DNA of 64,000 nucleotides from Mesorhizobium amorphae CCNWGS0123 (lineage in GTDB: Bacteria > Pseudomonadota > Alphaproteobacteria > Rhizobiales > Rhizobiaceae). Below, one piece after another: positions 36,240-46,309 of this stretch. The stretch lies in assembly GCF_001686985.1 (NCBI RefSeq), contig NZ_CP015318.1, forward strand, positions 804,001 to 868,000. Direction: 5' to 3'. Under the pieces are notes generated by a model, which saw nothing but the letters and a program-made list of their open reading frames with translations, did no database searches and was not told the origin of the DNA. The stretch's first letter is position 1; each line of letters begins with the position of its first letter. The position numbers and the translations under genes are program-made.

Positions 36240-37058
36240 ATGTCCGCCAACCTTGCCGCCGCCCGCCTTGCCTCTTCCGGACCGATCGATCTCGGCGTGC
36301 TGCCGTCGGAACTCGACGGCGGCCTCGCCTCACGCGCCGCGATCGGCCTTGCGATCCTCGCCACCGACCAGACGCTGGAGCATGAATTCCGCGCCCTGGT
36401 GCGCATTCCCGGTGTCGCCTTCTACGAAGCCCGCGTCTTCAACGACAACGACGTCACGCCGAACACGCTGCGCGCCATCGGACCGAGGATCGCACCATGC
36501 GTCGACCTCATCCTGCCCAGCATCCCGCTCGACGTCGTCGGCTTCGGCTGCACCTCGGCGACGATGATGCTCGGCGAGGAGGCGGTGTTCGCCGAGATCC
36601 GCAAAGCGCGGCCCGGTGTCGCCTGCACCACGCCGGTCACCGGGGCACTTGCCGCGTTCAAGGCGCTCGGCGTCAAAGGCATCGGCCTGCTGACGCCCTA
36701 TTCGCCGAAGATCAACGAAGGCCTCGTCGCCTATTTCACCGGCCGTGGCCTCGACATAGCGGCCGTCGCCACCTTCGACCGGCGGGACGACCGCGAAGCC
36801 GCCCGTATCTCGCTCGCCTCGATCGAGGCTGCGGCGGAAAAAATGGCCGCGGTACCGGGCGTGGAGGCGATCTTCATCTCCTGCACCAGCCTTCGTGTCG
36901 CCGAAGCGGTGGCCGGCCTCGAACAGCGCATCGGGATCCCCGTCACCTCCAGCAACCACGCCATGGCCTGGCATTGTTTGCGGCTTGCCGGGATTGACGA
37001 TGTCGTGCCCGCGGGCGGCAGACTGTTCGGGTTGCCGGCGAGCAGAACGCCAGCTTGA
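36240..37058 (+). CDS. Asp/Glu racemase superfamily protein (maleate isomerase/EutA-like)
   Basis: 272 residues. The two catalytic-type cysteines are visible: Cys104 in DVVGFGCTSATMMLGEE and Cys215 in IFISCTSLRVAEAV. Segments such as LAILATDQTLEHEFRALV, ARPGVACTTPVTGALAAFKA and GLLTPYSPKINEGL match the maleate isomerase/arylmalonate decarboxylase/EutA branch rather than classical MurI. AGAGG lies 6 nt before ATG 36240; an ATG at 36225 adds five residues. Downstream of dadA, it may racemise an amino acid for DadA, but the substrate cannot be told from sequence. Confidence 0.8.
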   Translation: MSANLAAARLASSGPIDLGVLPSELDGGLASRAAIGLAILATDQTLEHEFRALVRIPGVAFYEARVFNDNDVTPNTLRAIGPRIAPCVDLILPSIPLDVVGFGCTSATMMLGEEAVFAEIRKARPGVACTTPVTGALAAFKALGVKGIGLLTPYSPKINEGLVAYFTGRGLDIAAVATFDRRDDREAARISLASIEAAAEKMAAVPGVEAIFISCTSLRVAEAVAGLEQRIGIPVTSSNHAMAWHCLRLAGIDDVVPAGGRLFGLPASRTPA

Positions 37059-37148
37059 TAATCTCCAGGTTCGAAATCCTCGGATTAACGAATCGGAAGT
37101 CTTTGCTTAACCGTTCGCCTCTATGTCACGCCCGGGGGGCATGACAGA

Positions 37149-37337
37149 GTGAGCACGATGAGCGACAGCCCCCAAAAGCGCCACGAATGGCGCGCCATTT
37201 TTTACGTGCAAGCCCGCGTCGCCATCCTGTTCGTTCCGGTCGTTGCCAGCCTGCTGATCATAGCGGCACTTGCCGGCAACGAACGCAAATCCGTTCCCGA
37301 TGCCATCGACCGGACCGTCACAGGCGCCGTGCGATAA
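37149..37337 (+). CDS. Small single-span membrane protein
   Basis: 62 residues with a charged N-terminus (SPQKRHEWRAIFYVQAR) and one hydrophobic span VAILFVPVVASLLIIAALAG. A GTG at 37149 or ATG at 37158 could start it. I recognise no family. It lies between the racemase-family gene and the convergent zinc-finger gene. Confidence 0.5.
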   Translation: MSTMSDSPQKRHEWRAIFYVQARVAILFVPVVASLLIIAALAGNERKSVPDAIDRTVTGAVR

Positions 37338-37387
37338 ACCGCGCCGTCGGCGGGCTCCGAATGCCCGTAGGCACAAACCGCTGCAGC

Positions 37388-37693
37388 TCAATAAAAGCGC
37401 GGGATCGGCCCGTTCTGCGGCGTCACATGATCGCCGAGGTCGATGAACACCTCGTCGACAAAGCACCAGCCCCAGCCTTCCGGCGGGTCGTAGCCCTCGA
37501 TGACCGGATGCTTGGTCGCATGAAAATGCTTGGTGGCGTGGCGGTTGGGCGAGTCGTCGCAGCAGCCGACATGGCCGCAGGTTCGGCAGAGCCTGAGATG
37601 CACCCACATCGATCCGCTCTTCAGGCATTCCTCGCAGCCAAGCGCGCTTGGCGTGACATGCTTGATGCCTTCCGTATGCCTGCATTCGTCCAT
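37388..37693 (-). CDS. UBP-type zinc-finger protein
   Basis: 101 residues that are almost entirely a UBP (ubiquitin-hydrolase-like) zinc finger: CRH near the start, CEECLKSGSMWVHLRLCRTC, GHVGCCDDSPNRHATKHFHA and TKHPVIEGYDPPEGW with CFVDEVFIDL. Cys and His ligands for about three zinc ions are present. In eukaryotes the domain binds ubiquitin C-termini; bacterial stand-alone versions are not functionally defined. The ATG at 37693 overlaps the flavoprotein stop (TGATG) with GGAG upstream, so it is translationally coupled to that gene. Confidence 0.88.
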   Translation of the reverse strand: MDECRHTEGIKHVTPSALGCEECLKSGSMWVHLRLCRTCGHVGCCDDSPNRHATKHFHATKHPVIEGYDPPEGWGWCFVDEVFIDLGDHVTPQNGPIPRFY

Positions 37694-39387
37694 CACGGTC
37701 TCCTCGCCTGTTGAGGCTCTGCGTTCTCGACGGCGCCGCCGCCGTTTCGCGCAAGATAAGCATGCAGCGCAGCCACCACCTGGGCGCCTTCGCCGACAGC
37801 GGCGGCCACGCGTTTGACCGAGCCGGAGCGCACGTCGCCGATGGCGAACACGCCGCTGCGGCTCGTTTCCATCAGGCCATGCGCCGGTGCAAGGTCCGGC
37901 CCGGTGCGCACGAAGCCCCTGGCGTCAAGCGCGACATTGCATTGCGCCAGCCAGTCCGTGTTCGGGTCGGCGCCGATGAACAGGAAGAGATGGCGGATGG
38001 GGCGCGTCGTTTCCGTGCCGGTTGCGCGATTGCGCCAGCGCACCGCGTCGAGATTGCCCTCGTGGCCTTCCAGCGCCACGACCTCGGTCTCGGCCAGTAT
38101 TTCGATGTTCGGCTGCGCCTCGATGCGCTCGACCAGATAGCGCGACATGGTCGCGTTGAGACTGCCGCGGCGCACCAAAATTGTTACCTTGCGCACCTGG
38201 CTGGCCAGATAGACTGCCGCCTGGCCCGCCGAATTGCCGGCGCCGACCAGCGCCACCTCCTGGCCGCTGCACAGTCGCGCCTCGATCGGCGAAGCCCAAT
38301 AATGCACGGATGTGCCCTCGAATTGCGCCAGGTTGGCGACATCGAGGCGTCGGTAGCGCGCCCCGCTGGCGATCACCACCGTGCGCGCCCGCACGGTCTC
38401 GCCGTCGCCGACATCGAGCGCGTAACCGCCGCCGGCACTGCTGAGCAGTTTCGCTTCGTCGGGGATGACCATTTCGACGCCGAACTTCTGCGCCTGGTTG
38501 TAGGCGCGCGCCATCAGCGCCATTCCCGAAATGCCGGTCGGGAAACCGAGATAGTTCTCGATGCGCGAGGAGGCGCCCGCCTGGCCGCCGAAGGCGCGGC
38601 AGTCGAGCACGATCGTCGACAGGCCTTCGGAAGCGGCATAGACCGCGGCCGCCAGCCCCGCCGGCCCTGCGCCGACAATGGCCACGTCGTAGACTTTGCT
38701 GGTGTCGATCGGCCGCAGCAGGCCGATGCAGCGGGCGAGCTCGCCCTCGCCGGGATTGTGCAGCAGCTTGCCGTTCGGACAGAGCACGATCGGCAGATGG
38801 TGCGGGTCGACGTGGAAGCGTTCGATCAGGGTTTTGGCGCAAGGGTCGGTATTGGAATCGAGCGCGCGATGCGGCTGGCCGCTGCGGGCCAGAAAACCCT
38901 GCAGCCGCAATGTGTCGCCATTGCCGGCGGGTCCGATGATGACCGGCCCGCTCGTGCCGCTTTCCAGGAGCCCGACACGGCGCAGGATCAACGCCCGCAT
39001 GATGCGCTCGCCGAGACTGGCCTCCTGCACCATCAGGTCGCGCAGCCGCTGCGAGGGGATGACGAAGGCCTCGACCGGCTGGGTGGCCTCGGCATTGACC
39101 AGCGACGGGCGGCTCGAAAGCTGCGCCAGTTCGCCGATGAAGTTGCCCGCACCGTGGGTGACGATCGTCTCGCGTCGGCCGGGCCCGGCATCCTGGGTGA
39201 TATCGACCGTCCCCGACAGGACGACGATCAGGCCGGGCGCCACTTCGCCGGCGGTGACGATATGCTCGCCGGCGGCGTAGACACTGGCATCGCCGAACCG
39301 GCGCATGCGCTCGATGTCCGCCTCGGCCAGGATGGGGAACATCTGGTCGCGACGTGCGGCGATGGTCGGGCTGACGGTTGGGGCCAT
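37693..39387 (-). CDS. Cyclic-nucleotide-binding, thioredoxin-reductase-like FAD oxidoreductase
   Basis: 564 residues. An N-terminal cNMP-binding fold (about residues 20-140) has YAAGEHIVTAGEVAPGLIVV and GAGNFIGELAQLSSRPSLVN. A middle segment (SGQPHRALDSNTDPCAKTLI) resembles a thioredoxin-like domain, and from about 240 a pyridine-nucleotide oxidoreductase module follows: VAIVGAGPAGLAAAVYAASE, FGGQAGASSRIENYLGFPTG and VALVGAGNSAGQAAVYLASQ. No CxxC redox pair is present in the reductase module, so it is not a classical TrxB. The ATG at 39387 gives MAPTVSPTIAARRDQMFPIL. It is coupled to the zinc-finger gene. Confidence 0.85.
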   Translation of the reverse strand: MAPTVSPTIAARRDQMFPILAEADIERMRRFGDASVYAAGEHIVTAGEVAPGLIVVLSGTVDITQDAGPGRRETIVTHGAGNFIGELAQLSSRPSLVNAEATQPVEAFVIPSQRLRDLMVQEASLGERIMRALILRRVGLLESGTSGPVIIGPAGNGDTLRLQGFLARSGQPHRALDSNTDPCAKTLIERFHVDPHHLPIVLCPNGKLLHNPGEGELARCIGLLRPIDTSKVYDVAIVGAGPAGLAAAVYAASEGLSTIVLDCRAFGGQAGASSRIENYLGFPTGISGMALMARAYNQAQKFGVEMVIPDEAKLLSSAGGGYALDVGDGETVRARTVVIASGARYRRLDVANLAQFEGTSVHYWASPIEARLCSGQEVALVGAGNSAGQAAVYLASQVRKVTILVRRGSLNATMSRYLVERIEAQPNIEILAETEVVALEGHEGNLDAVRWRNRATGTETTRPIRHLFLFIGADPNTDWLAQCNVALDARGFVRTGPDLAPAHGLMETSRSGVFAIGDVRSGSVKRVAAAVGEGAQVVAALHAYLARNGGGAVENAEPQQARRP

Positions 39388-39467
39388 GGCTTCGACCGTA
39401 GCGCCGCGGTCGCCGGGTTTGAAGCGGATTGTTCGGCGCCTGGCCAGGAGGGCAGGTTGGCGCCAAC

Positions 39468-39495
39468 AAAAAAGCCCGGACGAACCGGGCTTTTT
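39468..39495 (-). terminator. Intrinsic terminator of tRNA-Leu, usable on both strands
   Basis: AAAAAAGCCCGG-ACGAA-CCGGGCTTTTT: a GCCCGG stem extended by A/T pairs with T-runs on both strands, 44 bp past the tRNA 3' end on the minus strand. It separates the tRNA from the flavoprotein gene that starts at 39387. Confidence 0.88.
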
Positions 39496-39538
39496 GTCTA
39501 GGCGTCTGAACCATATAGAGCGGTTCGAAACGGGAATT

Positions 39539-39623
39539 TGGTGCCCAGAAGAGGACTCGAACCTCCACTCCTTGCGGAACACGGACCTGAACCGTGCGCG
39601 TCTACCAATTCCGCCATCTGGGC
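39539..39623 (-). tRNA. tRNA-Leu (anticodon CAG)
   Basis: 85 nt including an encoded CCA. The acceptor stem pairs GCCCAGA with TCTGGGC, the D-loop has GGAATTGGTAGACGC, and the anticodon stem-loop is CACGG-TTCAGGT-CCGTG with anticodon CAG, reading CUG. A long variable arm (TTCCGCAAGGAG) typical of leucine tRNAs and the T-arm GGAGG-TTCGAGT-CCTCT follow. There is no integrase or duplicated 3' end nearby. Confidence 0.97.
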
Positions 39624-39698
39624 TGGTGCGGGCTCATGTAAGCGGGCAAGCGACGGGTGTCAACGCGCTTTTTTCAAGCGGCCCAACCTGTTGCCGGC

Positions 39699-40319
39699 TC
39701 AGCCTTCCAGCACTTCCTTCGACGCCACGGTGGAATCGGCGTTGAGCTTGTAGATCACCGGCACGCCGGTGCCGAGCTCCAGCTTGACGATCTCTTCGCC
39801 CGACTTGCCGTCCAGCGCCATGATCAGGGCGCGCAGCGAATTGCCGTGCGCGGCCACCAGCACGGTTTCGCCGCGCAGCACATGCGGCTGCAGATCGTGC
39901 AGATAGTAGGGCCAGACGCGGGCGCCGGTGTCCTTCAGGCTTTCGCCGCCGGGCGGCGAGACGTCATAGGAACGGCGCCAGATATGCACCTGCTCCTCGC
40001 CCCACTTCTTGCGCGCGTCGTCCTTGTTGAGGCCGGAGAGGTCGCCATAGTCGCGCTCGTTCAGCGCCTGGTCGCGGATCGTCTTCAGCTCGCTCTGGCC
40101 GACCGCGTCGAGGATGTGCTGGCATGTTTTTTGGGCCCGGATCAGCGCCGAGGTGAAGGCGATGTCGAACTTCAGGCCGCGCGCCTTGAGCTTCGCACCT
40201 GCTTCCTTGGCCTCCTTGTGGCCCTGTTCGGTCAGGTCGACGTCGCGCCAGCCGGTGAACAGGTTCTTCAGGTTCCATTCGCTCTGGCCATGGCGCACGA
40301 GCACGAGAGTTCCCGACAT
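39699..40319 (-). CDS. gpmA: 2,3-bisphosphoglycerate-dependent phosphoglycerate mutase
   Basis: 206 residues, the short alphaproteobacterial form. It interconverts 3- and 2-phosphoglycerate. The phosphohistidine motif [12 protein letters not shown] is at residues 5-16, [20 protein letters not shown] is diagnostic of GpmA, and [15 protein letters not shown] holds the second catalytic histidine. The protein ends soon after [15 protein letters not shown]. dapB lies 33 bp upstream in the same direction. Confidence 0.95.
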   Translation of the reverse strand: MSGTLVLVRHGQSEWNLKNLFTGWRDVDLTEQGHKEAKEAGAKLKARGLKFDIAFTSALIRAQKTCQHILDAVGQSELKTIRDQALNERDYGDLSGLNKDDARKKWGEEQVHIWRRSYDVSPPGGESLKDTGARVWPYYLHDLQPHVLRGETVLVAAHGNSLRALIMALDGKSGEEIVKLELGTGVPVIYKLNADSTVASKEVLEG

Positions 40320-40351
40320 ATTTGCTCCTTCAGGTTTGGGGTCAGGCCGTC

Positions 40352-41164
40352 TCAGGCAAGTCCGAGCACGTCCCGCATCGAATACAGTCCGGGCTTCTTG
40401 CCGCGCGCCCAGAGTGCGGCCTTCACCGCGCCGCGGGCGAAGATCGCCCGGTCCTCGGCATGGTGGGCAAGCGTGATGCGCTCGCCGGTGCCGGCCAGCA
40501 CCACGGAGTGATCACCGACCACCGAGCCGCCGCGCAGCGTGGCGAAGCCGATCGTGCCCGTCTTGCGCACACCGGTATGGCCGTCGCGGACGCGAACATC
40601 GTTGCCGGTAAGCTCAATACCGCGTCCCGCGGCGGCGGCTTCGCCGAGCAGCAGTGCGGTACCGGACGGCGCGTCGACCTTGTGGCGGTGGTGCATTTCC
40701 AGGATCTCGATGTCGAAATCCTCGGCATCGAGCGCCTTCGCCGCCTGCTCCACCAGCACCGCCAGCAGGTTGACGCCGAGGCTCATATTGCCGGATTTGA
40801 CGATCGTCGCATGGCGCGCCGCCGCCGCGATCGCGGCATTGTCGTCGGCCGAGCAGCCGGTGGTGCCGATGACATGGGCGATGCGTGCCTGCGCCGCGTA
40901 GCCGGCGAATTCGACGGTTGCGGCCGGTGCGGTGAAATCGAGCACGCCGTCGGCCTTGGCGAAGGCGGGCAACGGATCGTCTGATATCGGCACGTTGACG
41001 ATGCCGATGCCGGCAAGCTCTCCGGCATCCTTGCCGAGATAGGGTGATCCCGGCCGCTCGACCGCACCGGCGACGCGCGCGCCCGGCATCGTATGGATGG
41101 CACGGATCAGCGTCTGGCCCATGCGGCCGGCCGCGCCCACCACCACCAGGCCCATATCGCTCAT
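40352..41164 (-). CDS. dapB: 4-hydroxy-tetrahydrodipicolinate reductase
   Basis: 270 residues. DapB reduces hydroxytetrahydrodipicolinate with NAD(P)H in lysine and diaminopimelate synthesis. The N-terminal cofactor motif [18 protein letters not shown], the ATTGCS-like [16 protein letters not shown] and the signature [20 protein letters not shown], with active-site His and Lys, are all intact. The ATG overlaps the stop of the ABC transporter gene (ATGA), with AGGAG 7 nt upstream. Confidence 0.96.
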   Translation of the reverse strand: MSDMGLVVVGAAGRMGQTLIRAIHTMPGARVAGAVERPGSPYLGKDAGELAGIGIVNVPISDDPLPAFAKADGVLDFTAPAATVEFAGYAAQARIAHVIGTTGCSADDNAAIAAAARHATIVKSGNMSLGVNLLAVLVEQAAKALDAEDFDIEILEMHHRHKVDAPSGTALLLGEAAAAGRGIELTGNDVRVRDGHTGVRKTGTIGFATLRGGSVVGDHSVVLAGTGERITLAHHAEDRAIFARGAVKAALWARGKKPGLYSMRDVLGLA

Positions 41165-43062
41165 GCTGTTCTCCTGACCGCCTTCTTCGCACGGCTGCGC
41201 GGCAACGGAGTTTGGATTGGCTTGGCGTCGTCGACAAGCCCCAGACCCTTCTTGCCCTGCACGCGGTGGAAGCGGGCATAGACGCTGTGCGGATCGGCCA
41301 TCAGCGCGGCATGCGAGCCTTCCTCGACCAGCCTGCCCTCTTCCAGCACGATGATGTGGTCGGCATTGACCACCGTCGACAGCCGGTGCGCGATGACGAT
41401 GGTGGTGCGCCCTTCCATGACATGGGTCAGGGCCTCCTGGACGCGCGCTTCCGCCTCGTTGTCGAGCGCCGAGGTCGCCTCGTCGAGCAGAAGGATCGGC
41501 GCATTGCGCACGATGGCGCGTGCGATCGACACGCGCTGGCGCTGGCCGCCGGACAGCGTCACGCCGTTTTCGCCGACGGGGGTGTCATAGCCCTCCGGCT
41601 GCTGGCGGATGAACTCGTCTGCCGCGGCCTGCTTTGCAGCCTGCTCGATCTCGGCATCGGTGGCGGAGAGCCGCCCATAGCGGATGTTGTCGCGGATGGT
41701 GCCCTCGAACAGATAGGGCGCCTGCGAGACATAGGCGATCGAACCGCGCAGCGATTTCTTGGTCACCTTTGAGATGTCCTGGCCGTCGATCGTGATGCTG
41801 CCTTGGCCGACATCGTAGAAGCGCTGCAAGAGCGCCACCAGCGTCGATTTGCCGGCACCCGAGGCGCCGACGATGGCCGTCATCTTGCCGGCCTGGGCGA
41901 CGAAGCTCAGCTCCTGCAGCACCGGCGTTTCCGGCACATAGCCGAACGAAACGTTGTTGAAGCGGACCTCGCCGGTGGTGATCCTGGCTTCGGCCGCGCC
42001 CGACGTATCGCCCTGCTGCGGCTGGAGGTCGAGAAGCTCATAGATCATGCGCGCATTGACCAGAGCGCGTTCCATGCCGACCTGCATGCGCGCCAGCCGC
42101 CGTGCCGGATCATAGGCAAGCGTCAGCGCGGTGATGAAGGAAAAGACCGCGCCTGGGGGCTGGCCGAGAACGGTCGCCCGATAGCCGGAATAGGCAATCA
42201 CGCTGGCGAAGGCCAAACCTGCCAGCAGTTCGGAGATCGGCGTGAGGCGTTCCGAAACGCGGGCGATCTTGTTTGACCGCTGTTCGGCATCGTCGGCGAG
42301 CTTGCTGATGCGACGCGACAGCTCGTCCTCCATGGTGAAGGCCTTGACGATGACGATGCCTTGCGTGGCTTCCTGCATAGCGCCGATCAGCCGCGAATTG
42401 ATCTGCACCGATTCGCGGGTGATGCGCCGAACCCGGCGCATCAGATAGGTCACGGTGTAGATCAGCGGCGGTCCGATCAGCAGGGAGCTGAGCGAGAGCA
42501 CCGGATCCTGGTAGATCATGACGCCGACCAGGGCGACCAGCGAGACGGCGTCGCGTGCGGTCGAAGTTATCGTCATCGACAGCAGATCGCGAATGCCGTT
42601 GACGTTCTCGTTGACCTGCGCCGCCAGCCGGCCGGAACGGGTGTCGTTGAAGAAGCTGACGCCGAGCTTCATCAGATGGTTGAAGATGCGCTGCTGGTAG
42701 CGCGCCACCAGATTGTTGCCGATCCTGGCCATCGTCACCGCCTGGCCGTAGCCGGCAAGCCCGCGCAGGATGAAAGCCCCGAGCAGTGCGGCGCAGATCC
42801 ACGGGATCAGGTCGCCGCGCCGTTCATAGAAGATCTGGTTGACGACCGGACTCATGATCCAGGCGGAGAGGGCCGTCGTCGCCGACACGGTCAGCAGGCA
42901 CAGGATCGTGAAAACGTACGACCACCGATAGTCGCGGCCGTTTTCTTCGAGAATGCGGCGAATGACCGCCACGACCTCGCCCGGCCGAGCTCTGGCATGG
43001 TGTTGGGATGATTGGTTCAAGTCGCTGGCGTTCCGTGGGTCCGTCGTCTGGTCATGCCGCAA
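41161..43062 (-). CDS. MsbA-type ABC exporter (fused membrane and ATPase domains)
   Basis: 633 residues. An N-terminal domain with six expected membrane helices ([40 protein letters not shown] and others) is followed by an ATPase domain with Walker [10 protein letters not shown] at 399-407, LSGGQRQR at 503-510 and Walker B ILLLDEA at 523-529. The helix-4/5 region has [20 protein letters not shown]. This architecture belongs to lipid A or peptide exporters of the MsbA/LmrA group acting as homodimers; the substrate is not fixed by sequence. It is coupled to dapB by an ATGA overlap. Confidence 0.88.
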   Translation of the reverse strand: MRHDQTTDPRNASDLNQSSQHHARARPGEVVAVIRRILEENGRDYRWSYVFTILCLLTVSATTALSAWIMSPVVNQIFYERRGDLIPWICAALLGAFILRGLAGYGQAVTMARIGNNLVARYQQRIFNHLMKLGVSFFNDTRSGRLAAQVNENVNGIRDLLSMTITSTARDAVSLVALVGVMIYQDPVLSLSSLLIGPPLIYTVTYLMRRVRRITRESVQINSRLIGAMQEATQGIVIVKAFTMEDELSRRISKLADDAEQRSNKIARVSERLTPISELLAGLAFASVIAYSGYRATVLGQPPGAVFSFITALTLAYDPARRLARMQVGMERALVNARMIYELLDLQPQQGDTSGAAEARITTGEVRFNNVSFGYVPETPVLQELSFVAQAGKMTAIVGASGAGKSTLVALLQRFYDVGQGSITIDGQDISKVTKKSLRGSIAYVSQAPYLFEGTIRDNIRYGRLSATDAEIEQAAKQAAADEFIRQQPEGYDTPVGENGVTLSGGQRQRVSIARAIVRNAPILLLDEATSALDNEAEARVQEALTHVMEGRTTIVIAHRLSTVVNADHIIVLEEGRLVEEGSHAALMADPHSVYARFHRVQGKKGLGLVDDAKPIQTPLPRSRAKKAVRRTA

Positions 43063-43142
43063 GGGCTGGAATTCGGCACCCCTCTTAGCGCCCTGTCTGC
43101 GGCTTGCCTATGGCGAAACTTCGTCGCGGGGCGGCGCGATCC

Positions 43143-44162
43143 TTACGCGCGCCAGCGCCGCCCCGCCGTCTGGACGCCGAACAGCGAGGGGTTTCGGGCA
43201 TAGGCGGCAAGGCCAAGAAGCGCCGCCAGAGGGTGCGTAATGACATAGACCGGCATGGCACGCATCAGCTCGCTGTGCGGCGCCTTGTCCTCGAAGGCGG
43301 CGCGGAAATTGCCGGCTTTCAGCGCCGGCACGATCTTTTGCGCGATGCCGCCGGTGAGGAACACGCCGCCACGGCTCATGAACACCAGCGCCAGGTCACC
43401 GGCGGTGCGCCCGAGGCAGGTGACGAACATCGACAGCGCTTCCTCGGCCACCGGATCCGTCTTCGCCAGGGCCGCGGCGGTGATTTCGGCCGGCGTGGTG
43501 AAGGGCGCCGGCCTGCCGTCGGCCTTGGCCACGGCGCGATAGAGGTTGACCAGGCCGCGACCGCACAGGATCTGCTCGCCCGAGATGCGGCCTTCCAGTC
43601 TCTCGATATGCGGGAAAACCTGGAAATCGCGGGCTGAGCGCGGCCCAATGTCCATGTGGCCGCCTTCGCCCGGCACCGGAATCCAGTGGTTCAGCGCATG
43701 GATCAGCCCGGCGACGCCAAGCCCGGTGCCGGGACCGAGCACGACGCGGCCGGCATTGGCTTCCGGCGTGCCGCCGCCGATCTTTTCCATATGCTCTTCG
43801 CCGAGCGCGACCACGGCCAGCGCCTGCGCCTCGAAATCGTTGAGCACGACGATGTCGCTGAGGCCAAGATTGGCGAACATTTTCCGTGGCTTGACCACCC
43901 AGGGACAGTTGGTCAGCTCGATCTCGTCGCCATCGACCGGACCGGCCACCGCCAGCACCGCCGAATTGGGCCGGATCGAGGAGCGGTCGAGCACCGCCGC
44001 CTGGATCGCGTCGTCTATCGTGTTGAAATTGGCTGTCTGGACGATCTGCGGCTCGGTCGCTTCCGAATTCGCGTCGAGCACGATCGAAAAGCGCGCATTG
44101 GTGCCGCCGATGTCGCCGATCAGGACCGGAAACCGCAGCGCTGTGTCGTCGTCACCTTGCAT
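43143..44162 (-). CDS. glk: Glucokinase
   Basis: 339 residues, normal for the Glk family. It phosphorylates glucose to glucose 6-phosphate. The ATP phosphate motif [10 protein letters not shown] is at residues 16-25; [15 protein letters not shown] holds the catalytic aspartate, and [12 protein letters not shown] and [12 protein letters not shown] are the family signatures. ATG 44162 ([17 protein letters not shown]) is chosen as the last start before the conserved fold. It reads towards the ABC transporter gene. Confidence 0.93.
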   Translation of the reverse strand: MQGDDDTALRFPVLIGDIGGTNARFSIVLDANSEATEPQIVQTANFNTIDDAIQAAVLDRSSIRPNSAVLAVAGPVDGDEIELTNCPWVVKPRKMFANLGLSDIVVLNDFEAQALAVVALGEEHMEKIGGGTPEANAGRVVLGPGTGLGVAGLIHALNHWIPVPGEGGHMDIGPRSARDFQVFPHIERLEGRISGEQILCGRGLVNLYRAVAKADGRPAPFTTPAEITAAALAKTDPVAEEALSMFVTCLGRTAGDLALVFMSRGGVFLTGGIAQKIVPALKAGNFRAAFEDKAPHSELMRAMPVYVITHPLAALLGLAAYARNPSLFGVQTAGRRWRA

Positions 44163-44247
44163 GGCTCTTGGTCGTCCCCATTCCGGCAGTCTGCCGCTGT
44201 TTCTCGTGACTAGCGCATGACTTCGGAAAGGGAAAGCCGCTTCCGCG

Positions 44248-45339
44248 TCAGTTTCCCGGCCGCGGTCGCGGCAGCGGGATGCCGATCTCAGGTGTCGGCG
44301 CGAACGCGCTTGCCGAGGCCGGCAGCGCCGCCGCGCCACTTGGCACTTCCGGTGCCGTCGGCAGCGCCTCCACCGGCTCGGCGGCGACAGCGATCGGCAC
44401 GCCGCCGCCATGATAGGTGGCGGCTTCCGCCGAGGCCGGTGCCGGCGCGTCGAGCACGGTCTGGCATTGCCTGGGCAGGTTCGCCATCGTCATCAGGTCG
44501 CGTGCCTTCGGCGCATCCGGGTTCTTGTTCGGCCGCCACGGCTCCTCGGTGAACCACCAGGCCAGCGGCTTGCCGCAGCCGTCGTCAGCCGGGGTCGCTG
44601 CCTGCCCCTTGCAGTTGGGCGAACCCGGCTGGCAGCCGATGCGTATGTGGAAATGATAGTCATGGCCCCAGAACGGCCGGATCTTGCGCAGCCAGGAGCG
44701 GTCGCCGGTGACGGTGTCGCAGAGCTTCTTCTTGATACCGGGATTGACCAGGATGCGCTCGACCTCTGGGTAGCTGGCCGCGCGCTTGAGGAGCCGCGTA
44801 TGCATCGGCTTCCACAGCCCGTCCTTCACCAGGTGGGTCTTCTCATCGACCATCAGGGTGGCGCTCATTTCTTCGCGCTGGCGGGTCGAAAGCGGGCGAC
44901 TGGGCATCGGCGTCAGCCAGATGTCGGCGTCGAGGCCGATCTGGTGCGAGGCATGGCCGGTCAGCATCGGTCCGCCGCGCGGCTGCGAGATATCGCCGAT
45001 CAGAAGCCCCGGCCAGCCGTCGGCGTGAGCGTCACGCGAGAGCTTCTCGACCAACGCGATCATCGCCGGATGGCCCCAGCGTCGGTTGCGCGACGGCCGC
45101 ATCACTTCCCAGGTCGGCCCGTCCATGGGGATGGCGACGCCGCCGGCAAAGCAGCCCTTGGAATAGAAGCCGAAGGATTGCGCCGCCGCCACGGCCGGCA
45201 GCTTCTTGGCGCCGAACAGGTCTTTTGCCCGCGGCTCGGCCGTCAGCGCGCCTGCGACAAGTCCGGTGAGGGCAAGGATGGACATCATCGCCGTCAGGAA
45301 CGGCCTTCTGCCGGGCAATGATCGCATCGACGTCGTCAT
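44248..45339 (-). CDS. mepA: Penicillin-insensitive murein endopeptidase
   Basis: 363 residues. MepA is a periplasmic LAS-type zinc peptidase that cuts D-Ala-mDAP cross-links. A signal ([20 protein letters not shown]) precedes the catalytic domain with [17 protein letters not shown], where His129 and Asp136 are conserved zinc-site residues, and HDYHFH at 226-231. [20 protein letters not shown] is typical of MepA. The C-terminal 90 residues are Ala/Pro-rich and not conserved. An upstream in-frame start at 45375 is less likely than ATG 45339. Confidence 0.92.
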   Translation of the reverse strand: MTTSMRSLPGRRPFLTAMMSILALTGLVAGALTAEPRAKDLFGAKKLPAVAAAQSFGFYSKGCFAGGVAIPMDGPTWEVMRPSRNRRWGHPAMIALVEKLSRDAHADGWPGLLIGDISQPRGGPMLTGHASHQIGLDADIWLTPMPSRPLSTRQREEMSATLMVDEKTHLVKDGLWKPMHTRLLKRAASYPEVERILVNPGIKKKLCDTVTGDRSWLRKIRPFWGHDYHFHIRIGCQPGSPNCKGQAATPADDGCGKPLAWWFTEEPWRPNKNPDAPKARDLMTMANLPRQCQTVLDAPAPASAEAATYHGGGVPIAVAAEPVEALPTAPEVPSGAAALPASASAFAPTPEIGIPLPRPRPGN

Positions 45340-45406
45340 GAAACCGGATCCCCTCCGCAACAGGCCGCGAACCATGGCGAATCATACCACGACCAGTGCG
45401 CTTCGA

Positions 45407-46309
45407 TCATGTCTGCTTCATCGAGCTGCGCGCCTCGCCCTCGCGCCAGTTGCCGTTGGCCCACATATGGTCGAACGCCGCTCGGTAGTCGGGAAAGCGG
45501 AAGTTGTAGCCGGCCGCCTTGATCGCCGCGTTGGCGACGCGCTTGTTCTCGCCATAGAAGGAGCGCGCCATAGGCGAAAGTTGGGCGGTTTCGAACGGAA
45601 TTTCCGGCGGCGGGGTGACGCCCATCAGCGAGGCGGCGTAGGCAACGACGTCCTGCGGCGGCGCCGGCAGATCGTCGGTGACGTTGAAGATGCCGCCGCG
45701 ATTGGCACCGGCCAGATGCCAGAGCGCGCCGGCAATGTCGTCGCAATGGATGCGGTTGAACACCTGGCCCGGCTTGACCAGCCGCCGCGCGGTGCCGTCG
45801 GCCAGGTTGACCAGCGCGTTGCGGCCAGGCCCGTAGATGCCGGAGAGCCGCAGGATCGCCGCCGGCCGGCCGATCTCCTGGCCCAGTTCCAGCCAATCCT
45901 GCTCGGCAGAGACCCGCATCACCGAACGTTTGGAGACGGGCCGGCATTCGGCGGTCTCATCCACCCAGCCGCCGCCATGGTCGCCATAGACACCGACGGT
46001 GGAGAGATAGGCGATCCATTGGAGCGCCGGCATGCTCGCGATCGCGTCGCGTGCGGCGCTCAGCACCGGATCGCCGACCTCTTCCGGCGCCACCGAGACG
46101 ATCAGGTGGGTGGTTGCCCTCAAGGCCTCGCCGATCTCCGGTGTCAGCGCGCCGTCGAAGCGCAACGGCGTGACGCCGGCCTGCCGGAGTGCTTCAAACT
46201 TCTCCGGCGAGCGGGTGGTGCCGAAAATCGGTGCCGCATCGCTGTTGGCCCGCGCAAAGGCCTTGCCGGAATAGCCGGCGCCGAAGATGAGGATACGCTT
46301 TCCGGTCAT
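45407..46309 (-). CDS. NAD(P)-dependent epimerase/SDR-like protein (YeeZ type)
   Basis: 300 residues. An N-terminal Rossmann motif [17 protein letters not shown], then [20 protein letters not shown] and [17 protein letters not shown], place it among extended SDR proteins of the YeeZ group; the substrate is unknown. The conserved Tyr-Lys pair is not clear, which is usual for this atypical branch. ATG 46309 overlaps the queG stop (ATGA), so the two are co-translated. Confidence 0.82.
   Translation of the reverse strand: MTGKRILIFGAGYSGKAFARANSDAAPIFGTTRSPEKFEALRQAGVTPLRFDGALTPEIGEALRATTHLIVSVAPEEVGDPVLSAARDAIASMPALQWIAYLSTVGVYGDHGGGWVDETAECRPVSKRSVMRVSAEQDWLELGQEIGRPAAILRLSGIYGPGRNALVNLADGTARRLVKPGQVFNRIHCDDIAGALWHLAGANRGGIFNVTDDLPAPPQDVVAYAASLMGVTPPPEIPFETAQLSPMARSFYGENKRVANAAIKAAGYNFRFPDYRAAFDHMWANGNWREGEARSSMKQT

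Noticed and set aside
37711..39501. A 596-codon open frame on the plus strand
   Set aside because: Antisense to the cNMP-binding flavoprotein; no recognised domain and shadow-like composition.
39539..39623. tRNA-Leu as an integration site of a mobile island
   Set aside because: No integrase gene, no duplicated tRNA 3' end and housekeeping genes on both sides.
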